Source of the DNA: Palsa-870 sp035937155
Lineage (GTDB): Bacteria > Chloroflexota > Dormibacteria > Dormibacterales > Dormibacteraceae
Reading direction: 5' to 3'
Assembly (NCBI GenBank): GCA_035937155.1
Contig: DASYVJ010000064.1
Coordinates: 1-23,806 of the forward strand
Length of the DNA: 23,806 bases
The notes below the pieces were generated by a model. The model saw only the letters and a list, made by a program, of their open reading frames with translations, did not search any database and had not been told where the DNA came from. This document shows positions 17,847 through 23,806 of the stretch, in pieces; within the stretch, counting starts at the first letter, position 1, and the number at the start of each line of letters is the position of its first letter. The position numbers were made by a program, and so were the translations under genes.

Positions 17847-18920
17847 GTGGACCGCAGGCGCATAGCCATGATCGTGTCTCCCTGGTACCCGGTCCCGCCG
17901 ACCGGGTACGGGGGCATCGAGCTCATGGCTTATCACCTGGCGAGCGAGCTCCAGCGGCGCGGGCACGAGGTAAGCGTGATCGGGCAGCAGGGCTCCAAAG
18001 GTTCTTTTGAGACCATCGCGCTCGCGCCGGAGAGCTGGTCGAGCCAGCTGGGCACGCGCGATCAGCTCCCCCGGGAAAGTCTCTTTCTCTACCGCGCGTA
18101 CGACCTGGTCCGCCGGCGAGCGTTCGACGTCGTGCACGACCACTCGGGCCTGGCCGGAATCCTACTGGCGGCGAGCTCACGGCTGCAGACGCCCGTGGTC
18201 GCGACCCTACACGGCGACCTCACCGAGGCCGAGGGAGAGTTTCTCGGGGCGATCGACCATCGTGTCCATCTCGTCGCCATCAGTCGCGCGCAGCAAGCAC
18301 TTGTCGCCGGTGTCGACTGGCGGCGGGTGGTGTACAACGCTGTTGACCCGGCTGACTACAAGCCGATCACCAAACACGACCAGAAGCACGACTACGTCCT
18401 ACAGCTCGCGCGGATATCGCCCACCAAGGGACAGCACATAGCCATCGAGGTCGCCCGACGGATTGGCGTTCACCTGGTCCTGGCGGGAAAAGTGGACCCC
18501 GATGCATCTGAATATTTCGAGCGCGAGATCAAACCGCACCTGGGTGAGAGCGTTACGTGGCACGAGAACGTGGCGGGTGAAGAGAAGCAGCAGCTGCTGG
18601 CGAATGCGCGCGCGATGCTGTTTCCCATTCAGTGGGAAGAGCCTTTCGGCATCGCGATGGTTGAGGCCATGGTGAGCGGGACGCCCGTGATCGCCATGGC
18701 CCGGGGGGCCGCCACAGAGATCGTCGAGCCCGGTGTGACCGGCTGGCTCGTGCACGACGCTGATGGTTTTGTAGAGGCTTACTCCCGCATCGGCGAGATC
18801 GATCTCGAGCGCTGCGTCAAGCGGGCGAGCGAGCGTTTCGGCCCCGGCCAGATGGCAGACGGCTACCAATCCGTCTACGAGCGGGCGATCGACGAGTCGT
18901 ACTACAGAGAAAAACTGTAA
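17847..18920 (+). CDS. GT4-family glycosyltransferase (GT-B fold)
   Basis: Retaining glycosyltransferase of 357 residues, transferring a sugar from a nucleotide-sugar donor to an unknown acceptor. The GTG at 17847 follows AAGGA by only 1 base; an in-frame ATG at 17868, just before IVSPWYP, may be the true start. The N-terminal domain has the GT4 loop PPTGYGGIE and HLASELQRRGHEVSVIG, then FDVVHDHSGLAG. The linker carries VVYNAVDPADY (~161). The donor domain has LARISPTKGQ and the EX7E signature EPFGIAMVE (~265), then SGTPVIAMARG and EIVEPGVTGWLV. It lies 27 bases after the debranching enzyme on the same strand, so the two may act on one glucan or trehalose-like pool; this is inference. The gene ends at a hairpin-rich repeat region facing the GAF-dehydrogenase gene. 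Confidence 0.93.
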   Translation: MDRRRIAMIVSPWYPVPPTGYGGIELMAYHLASELQRRGHEVSVIGQQGSKGSFETIALAPESWSSQLGTRDQLPRESLFLYRAYDLVRRRAFDVVHDHSGLAGILLAASSRLQTPVVATLHGDLTEAEGEFLGAIDHRVHLVAISRAQQALVAGVDWRRVVYNAVDPADYKPITKHDQKHDYVLQLARISPTKGQHIAIEVARRIGVHLVLAGKVDPDASEYFEREIKPHLGESVTWHENVAGEEKQQLLANARAMLFPIQWEEPFGIAMVEAMVSGTPVIAMARGAATEIVEPGVTGWLVHDADGFVEAYSRIGEIDLERCVKRASERFGPGQMADGYQSVYERAIDESYYREKL

Positions 18921-18957
18921 GCGGGGGGAGAGTCCCCCTCTCCCGCGCAAGCGGGAG
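18921..18957. terminator. Hairpins between converging genes
   Basis: Just after the glycosyltransferase stop are GGGGG-AGAG-TCCCC-type and CTCCCGC-GCAA-GCGGGAG (18940-18957) inverted repeats. They could terminate transcription from both sides, but neither has a T-tract, so intrinsic termination is unproven. The text resembles the hairpin repeats scattered between genes in many GC-rich bacteria. Confidence 0.4.
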
Positions 18958-18997
18958 CGATCAGTAAGTCCCATCCTTATCGCCGCTTTGCGCGCAG
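18957..18997 (-). repeat. Dispersed 41-base repeat, copy 2
   Basis: The reverse complement matches 3950-3990 at 36 of 41 bases, with the identical core AGGATGGGACTTACTGAT. It sits between the converging glycosyltransferase and GAF-dehydrogenase genes, embedded in a longer hairpin-rich intergenic text (18921-19020) that includes the converse arms CGCGCA and TGCGCG. Opposite orientation to copy 1. Confidence 0.75.
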
Positions 18998-19032
18998 GGT
19001 CGGGGTGAGGGCAGTTGGGGCTGGTCGCTTCC

Positions 19033-22000
19033 CTACCGATTAGCTGTCGGAATAGTGCCGATGGCTTCCTGCGCGGGCTGCTTGGACCCGGCGTCGAAGG
19101 CGGGACGCGTGCCGACGGCGTAGCTTGTCCATTCGCCGCGCGCCAGCAGCTCGACGGCCATCGCCTCCAGGTCGCGCACGCGCTGGTTGGCACGGATTGC
19201 CTCCCGGATCGAGAGGATGCCAACCGCCGGGTGACGCTTTTCGATCACGTGGCGGAGCATGTTGAGGTGAGCGTTGTCGGGCACGCCCGGCTCGCGAATC
19301 CTGCGCACGGCGGCCCGCACCGTCGCCTGGGTACCGTCGATCGCCTCGCCCTTGCCGAAGTCGAACTTGTAGCTCGGGCTCCGGCCTGCGGTTCGCCGTT
19401 CGCCGCTCAACTTGATCCACTTGGCGTTGTCCGCTCCCTTACCGACGTCGATCACGAGCCTCACCGGCCGGCCCTGGTGGTGGAAGGTTGCGTTCATGCG
19501 CGCGTAGCTCTCGCGTTGCCCGGTGAGACCTTCATGACGTCCCACCATCAACGGCGACGTGTCGTCGAGCTTGATCCTGTCGATCGGGGTCAGCAGAGAG
19601 ATGATCGCGAAGGCATGCGGGATGAGGTCAGCGATGACGCCGATGTCGGCGGCCGCGCCAACGAGGGGCTGCTCCTCGAGGATCTCGATCCGGATCTCTT
19701 CGACGGTGTCGAGGAAATTGCGCAGCGTGCGCTCCTCGGTGAGCAGCAGCTGCAGCAGGCGAACCTCGAGCTTGAAGTAGTAGTGGTCGGCAGCCACGAT
19801 CTCAACTCCACCTGATGCTGTCTCCAGGAACTCTCGATAGGCCTCCGGCGGAGCGCCAAGCGGCTTTTCGATCAGAACCACGTCGCTGAGGTCGTAGTAG
19901 AGCTTGAGCGTCGGTAGGTGTGTGGCCGCGGGAGTGGCGATGTACGTGATGACGTAAGAGCTCGACTCGAGCTCGCTCTCGAGCTGGTCGTGGGCCGGCG
20001 ATCCATGGCTGTCCCAATAAAAGGAATCGCCATGCGCGCGCACTTCCTCTTCCTTGACGCCGATGTGCTCGCGCGCGCCGGGCGTGTCCTGCTCCACCAC
20101 ATGGGTGCGGAAGTTGAAGAACTGCTTCAGCGTCAGCAGGTGTTGGTAGGCCTTCTGTCCCCACTGGCCGAAGCCGATGAGCACGAAGTCCTTCTGCAGG
20201 TGTCGCTCTTCTTCGGCCAGCGCGTGGAGGCGTGCGTTCTTGATCGCGACGGCTGCCTGTAGCGCAAGCGCCTGCGCGCGCTGCACCTCGTCTGGCGTGA
20301 ACCTGCGCTGGCGCTCCCGCTCGGCAAGGATGGCGGCGCCGATGGGCTGACCGTCGGCGACGAGCGGAAGGGCCATCAGCGATCGAACACCGAATGCCCG
20401 CAAGTAAGCCGGGTCGACCTGCGCGGATGACGACGTGTCGTCGATGACCACCGCTTCCCCGCGGTCCAGCACGTCGAAAACAAACGAAGGCTGCGATCGC
20501 TCGGCATGCTGACGCCGCCACGCGTCTCCGAGGTCTGACGCTGCGGCGCCATACCAACCTTCCCGGTCTTCCTCGACCAGGGCGATCTGGCACAGCGACG
20601 CGTTCACCAAGCGCGCGAGATTGTGGGCGACCAGCGTCAGCGTCTGGTCGAGGTCGATGGAGCTGGCGATCGCCTTGCTTATGTCAGCCACGAGCTCGAG
20701 CTCAACCGCATGTTGCTGCGCCTCTTCGTACAGGCGCGCCGTTTCGACCGCAGCGGCGATCTGGGCCGCCGCCGCACGGAGGGCCTCCACCTGACCCCAG
20801 TCAGGGCGCCGCTCGAAGGACCGGTGATAGCCGACCTCGAGCACGCCACTGGCGCGGCGGCTCTGGTCGGTGCCGAACGGCAGGAAGATGCGGATCAGGT
20901 CCTTGTGCCCACCGCGTTCGAAGACCTCGCCCGCGAGCGTGAAGGGCGGATCGTCGCCGGCGTGCGGACGCTCTTTCTCACCGATCAGGCATGCGAGGAC
21001 GTGTCCAAGCACGGTGCCGTCGCTTTTGACGATTGGCACCTCGGTCCAGGTCGCCTGCACGGGGATGCCGCCGGCGATAACGTCCGTCCGGTCGCCGGCC
21101 GGAAAGGGCCCGACGATTGCCGGCTGCCAGGTGTGCGCAACATGGACGAGCACGTCGTCTGCGGCCAGCGGACGGTCCTCTTCAAGCGCCCAGCGAGGGA
21201 CGCGCGCACGCGATTGCCGCGCGCCGCCGGGCTTAACGGTCTCGGCTGCGTCAATGGCCGCGGTGGTAGCCGCCCCCGCAGCCATGCGCACGACCACGCC
21301 CTCGTCCTCGCCCTCTTCGAGCAGATAAACGGTGGCGAAGTTGAAGTCGAACTCCGGTACCTCGGCATCCGTCAGGTGGCCGACCACGGCATCGATCACG
21401 TCGCGGCGTGTCGAGCCAGGTTGCAGCATCGCGCTGGTCATGTCGCCGAGCGCGCCCAGCAGGCGGTTGCTGTTCTCGAGGTCCGCGATGAGTCGCTGGC
21501 TCGCCAGCGCGCCGCCGATCAGCTCCGCTCCAGCCTTGAGCATCAAGTCCGTCGGTGGTGCGCGCCGTACCGTCGCGAGCCGGTCGCGGCTCAGCACGAC
21601 CAGGTAGCCGTGGGGTTCTTGTACGTTGCCGAGCGCGTAGGTGGCGACGGGGTGAAGCTCGGCGTCTGCCGTCACCGCACCAAGCGTCTTTGTGATGGCC
21701 GTCTCCCATGCGACCGACTGGTCGGGACGGTCGACGCGCACAGGAGCGGCGACGCGGAGGTGAGCGGTCACCAGCTCGAGGCTTGTGTGCAGCGTGCCGA
21801 ACTGGTAGATCGCCGCGCCGTCCAGGTTGCTGGCCATGAGCAGGTCCGCGAGTGCGATCGACAGCAGGCGCCGCAGCTCCTTGGCGTCGGTTCTCGCGTC
21901 GCCGACGGGAGTGGTCAGCAGCGTGGTCAGGCGCGCCAGACCCTCGAGCGCCGTCCGTTCGGCGCCCGCGAGCACCGTTTGGACCGCCACGGCCGCGGCC

Positions 22001-22485
22001 GTCGCGCGACGCTCGAGCTCTTTCATCCCGAGGTCGTCGGGGGCCTGGTCCCGCGAGCGGTAGTTGAGATAGACGAGCCCGAGCAACCGATCGCCTGCGA
22101 TCAGCGGCAGGCCGATCGTGGATTGGACCTGGTAGCGCCGGATGAATGTGCTGTCGATCTCCGACGGCGCGTTTAGCGCTACGAGCCGCTGCCTGGTGAC
22201 TGTGAGCCACACCGTTGAGCCGTACTGGTGAACGCCCAGCTCTTCGGGCACCTTGCCCTGGTCGGCGTCGCCCAGGTAGCGCGCCAGTTGCTCGCGCATG
22301 TCGGTCAGCGAGTCGAGGAGGCTCTCCTGCGGCTGCCCCGTCGCGAAGGGTGCGTAGTAGGTATGGGTGGATTCCTCGTAAAGAAAGATGGACACGATGT
22401 CCGCGCCGGAAGCGTGCTGCATGTCGGCGACGACAGCGCGCAGCACGGCCGACAGACCGGAGTTGCTCTCAACCTCAGGTCGCAT
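19033..22485 (-). CDS. Multi-GAF sensory protein fused to a glucose-6-phosphate dehydrogenase/Gfo-Idh-like oxidoreductase
   Basis: A 1150-residue soluble fusion. The ATG at 22485 is preceded by a GGGGG-rich ribosome-like site. The first ~760 residues are GAF-type small-molecule-sensing modules: GAF at about 10-175 (ASGADIVSIFLYEE, STIGLPLIAGDRLLGLVYLN), a diverged module at about 190-330, another at about 340-585, and a canonical GAF at about 595-755 (VRSLMALPLVADGQPIGAAIL). From ~765 an oxidoreductase begins: Rossmann G771-F-G-Q-W-G776, EKPLG with Lys874, and DHYYFKLEV with Asp900, His901, Lys905. His957 (in LIPHAF) sits 57 residues after Asp900, like the Asp-His dyad of glucose-6-phosphate dehydrogenases. 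No kinase, GGDEF or DNA-binding output domain is present. It lies downstream of the GH1 beta-glucosidase on the same strand, suggesting sugar-linked redox metabolism under GAF control. Substrate and ligand are unknown. Confidence 0.87.
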   Translation of the reverse strand: MRPEVESNSGLSAVLRAVVADMQHASGADIVSIFLYEESTHTYYAPFATGQPQESLLDSLTDMREQLARYLGDADQGKVPEELGVHQYGSTVWLTVTRQRLVALNAPSEIDSTFIRRYQVQSTIGLPLIAGDRLLGLVYLNYRSRDQAPDDLGMKELERRATAAAVAVQTVLAGAERTALEGLARLTTLLTTPVGDARTDAKELRRLLSIALADLLMASNLDGAAIYQFGTLHTSLELVTAHLRVAAPVRVDRPDQSVAWETAITKTLGAVTADAELHPVATYALGNVQEPHGYLVVLSRDRLATVRRAPPTDLMLKAGAELIGGALASQRLIADLENSNRLLGALGDMTSAMLQPGSTRRDVIDAVVGHLTDAEVPEFDFNFATVYLLEEGEDEGVVVRMAAGAATTAAIDAAETVKPGGARQSRARVPRWALEEDRPLAADDVLVHVAHTWQPAIVGPFPAGDRTDVIAGGIPVQATWTEVPIVKSDGTVLGHVLACLIGEKERPHAGDDPPFTLAGEVFERGGHKDLIRIFLPFGTDQSRRASGVLEVGYHRSFERRPDWGQVEALRAAAAQIAAAVETARLYEEAQQHAVELELVADISKAIASSIDLDQTLTLVAHNLARLVNASLCQIALVEEDREGWYGAAASDLGDAWRRQHAERSQPSFVFDVLDRGEAVVIDDTSSSAQVDPAYLRAFGVRSLMALPLVADGQPIGAAILAERERQRRFTPDEVQRAQALALQAAVAIKNARLHALAEEERHLQKDFVLIGFGQWGQKAYQHLLTLKQFFNFRTHVVEQDTPGAREHIGVKEEEVRAHGDSFYWDSHGSPAHDQLESELESSSYVITYIATPAATHLPTLKLYYDLSDVVLIEKPLGAPPEAYREFLETASGGVEIVAADHYYFKLEVRLLQLLLTEERTLRNFLDTVEEIRIEILEEQPLVGAAADIGVIADLIPHAFAIISLLTPIDRIKLDDTSPLMVGRHEGLTGQRESYARMNATFHHQGRPVRLVIDVGKGADNAKWIKLSGERRTAGRSPSYKFDFGKGEAIDGTQATVRAAVRRIREPGVPDNAHLNMLRHVIEKRHPAVGILSIREAIRANQRVRDLEAMAVELLARGEWTSYAVGTRPAFDAGSKQPAQEAIGTIPTANR

Positions 22486-22513
22486 TTTCCCCCGGCGATC
22501 CTAGTTCACTTCA

Positions 22514-22602
22514 CCGCTCGCCGGGGAAGTCGGCGGTGCCGCGATGGGGGAGAACACCTCCCCGCTTGCCGGGGAAGTCGGCGCGTTAGCGCCGGATGGG
22601 GG
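22514..22602. repeat. Imperfect tandem pair of ~48-base hairpin-rich intergenic units
   Basis: CCGCTCGCCGGGGAAGTCGG (22514-22533) recurs 48 bases later with one change (22562-22581), and each copy is followed by a GC palindromic patch and ATGGGGG (22544-22550 and 22595-22601). The second copy also has GCGTTAGCGC. It fills most of the 130-base gap between the GH1 and GAF-dehydrogenase genes and resembles intergenic repeats common in GC-rich genomes. Function is unknown. Confidence 0.65.
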
Positions 22603-22615
22603 GACCCGGCCCACG

Positions 22616-23806
22616 CTAAGTGGTGAGAGAACGTCGCTTCGCCACCTCACCCAGCCACGCGGCGCTCGGTTTCGGATGCCTCGCAAACGTCTGACGGTCG
22701 ACCGCGACAAGGCCAAACGTGGGTCCGTAACCGAGGGCCCACTCGAAGTTGTCGAGCCACGACCAGTAGAGGTAACCGCGTATGTCAATTCCGTCCGCCA
22801 AGCACGCCTGCACCTCCCGGATCGCCGCCTCCATGTACTCGATGCGCCTTTCGTCATGCGCGGTGGCGACGCCGTTTTCGGTGACAATGATGGGGATGCC
22901 GGGGCAGCTCGCCGCAGCTCTGCGGATCGCCCCGCCCAGAGCCTGTGGGTAGTACTCATACCCCATCTGCGTCGTCTGCTCGGTCTCAATCAGATCCCGG
23001 GTCAGGTCGCTCCAGTCGTGGCCTGGGCTGCGCGGACCGTCAGGTCCGATCCGAAAGCGCGTGTACGTCTGCACGCCGATGAAGTCATCTTTGCGCGCCA
23101 GCTCGAAAAACCAGTCGTTGACGCGCGATTCGAGCTCAAGGGACGTACCTCCAGGCTCCGCGCCGTCCTCGTACTGAATATCGGGGATGGCCAGCGTAAC
23201 TCCGACCGGGATCTTGGCCCGGGAACGGATCGCCGCCGCGCCGGCTCGATGGGCCTCGAGCAGGTTGTCCACCGCGCGCTGCGCGCCCTCGCGGTCATCC
23301 GTGTGGCCGGGCGGGTTGATGCCCAGCAGATAGCCGCTCGAGCCGAGGCCCTGTGGCTCGTTGATGGTGCATGCGCACGTGATCAGGTCGCCGAGCGCTG
23401 AGGCGGACCGGTCGCAGTACCGCTCGAAGAGGGCTGGAAATCGCTCCGCTGCAAAACCGCCGGCGTCCTGCAGCCATTTCGGAAGCGTGAAGTGATGGAA
23501 GGTCACGATCGGAGCCACCTTGTGTTCATGACACGCCTCGAGGACGCGTCGGTAGTGGTCGAGCGCGGCCTGCGAGAACTCACCCTCGGCGGGCTCGATC
23601 CGCGCCCACTCTATGCCGAACCGGAAGGCGTTCAGCCCCAGGCCGGCCAGCAGCGAGATGTCGTCCCGATACCGGTGGTAGAAGTCGCAGGCGTCGCCGG
23701 AAGGTTCGTGGCATGGCGTCGACTCGAGGTGCTCCCACCACCACCAATCGCTGTTGGTGTTGCCGCCTTCGACCTGGTGGGCTGACACCGAGGCGCCAAA
23801 GAAGAA
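22616..23806 (-). CDS. GH1 family beta-glucosidase, N-terminus cut by the right edge
   Basis: Glycoside hydrolase family 1 enzyme releasing glucose or a related sugar from beta-glycosides by a retaining mechanism. 396 residues are visible; the reading frame is open through the right edge (FFFGASVSAHQVEGG), so only the first few residues should be missing. The (beta/alpha)8-barrel landmarks are in place: SAHQVEGG, FRFGIEWARIEP, TFHHFTLPKWLQ, acid/base Glu in TINEPQG (near 23360), nucleophile Glu in VTENGV (near 22878), and the aglycone wall YWSWLDNFEWALGYGPTFGLVAVD near the C-terminus. The protein is a little shorter than typical GH1 enzymes (about 440-470). No signal peptide is visible in the remaining part. 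It is 130 bases upstream of the GAF-dehydrogenase gene on the same strand and could feed it with a sugar; this is inference. Confidence 0.95.
   Translation of the reverse strand, partial: FFFGASVSAHQVEGGNTNSDWWWWEHLESTPCHEPSGDACDFYHRYRDDISLLAGLGLNAFRFGIEWARIEPAEGEFSQAALDHYRRVLEACHEHKVAPIVTFHHFTLPKWLQDAGGFAAERFPALFERYCDRSASALGDLITCACTINEPQGLGSSGYLLGINPPGHTDDREGAQRAVDNLLEAHRAGAAAIRSRAKIPVGVTLAIPDIQYEDGAEPGGTSLELESRVNDWFFELARKDDFIGVQTYTRFRIGPDGPRSPGHDWSDLTRDLIETEQTTQMGYEYYPQALGGAIRRAAASCPGIPIIVTENGVATAHDERRIEYMEAAIREVQACLADGIDIRGYLYWSWLDNFEWALGYGPTFGLVAVDRQTFARHPKPSAAWLGEVAKRRSLTT

Noticed and set aside
20623..22176. Plus-strand open frame opposite the GAF-dehydrogenase gene
   Set aside because: Arg/Gln/His-rich shadow frame; the minus strand carries recognisable GAF modules.

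Overview
This is a GC-rich bacterial window with densely packed genes and frequent GTG and TTG starts. No rRNA, tRNA, CRISPR array, transposase or phage gene is visible. Gene content and style suggest a soil-type Chloroflexota/Dormibacterota-like or actinobacterial-like lineage: very large FtsX permeases, a secreted Asp-box protein with DUF11-like domains, a GDE_N_bis-type debranching enzyme and multi-GAF proteins. No marker gene is present, so this placement is a weak inference. No gene-free stretch exceeds 300 bases; the longest, about 226 bases, is the divergent gap at 15329-15554.

Left part (1-8729). A secreted alkaline-phosphatase-superfamily gene runs off the left edge on the minus strand and carries two compensating frameshifts. 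Divergent from it is a histidine kinase/OmpR-type response regulator pair. Downstream on the same strand are a MacB/LolD-type ABC ATPase and a giant 1287-residue FtsX-type permease overlapping it by 4 bases. This resembles a sensor-plus-transporter module for an envelope stress or a lipid/peptide substrate.

Middle (8730-15554). There is a small acidic hypothetical protein and a nitroreductase on the minus strand. Divergent from the nitroreductase is a pore-type ion-channel gene with a single-base frameshift and a non-canonical selectivity filter. Then come a probable lipoprotein and a 1325-residue secreted Asp-box repeat protein, which ends at a textbook intrinsic terminator.

Right part (15555-23806). 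This is a carbohydrate locus: a debranching-type glucosidase and a GT4 glycosyltransferase on the plus strand, converging on a minus-strand pair made of a GH1 beta-glucosidase (cut by the right edge) and a 1150-residue protein. The latter joins several GAF-type sensory domains to a dehydrogenase module that keeps the catalytic landmarks of glucose-6-phosphate dehydrogenase/Gfo-Idh enzymes. This fusion is the most unusual thing in the window, because a sensory array leads into a metabolic enzyme rather than a kinase, cyclase or phosphatase.

Two other signals stand out. A 41-base dispersed repeat (36/41 identical) occurs in opposite orientations 15 kb apart. Three single-base indels interrupt two otherwise intact genes, all in short G/C runs, which suggests sequencing or assembly error rather than true decay.
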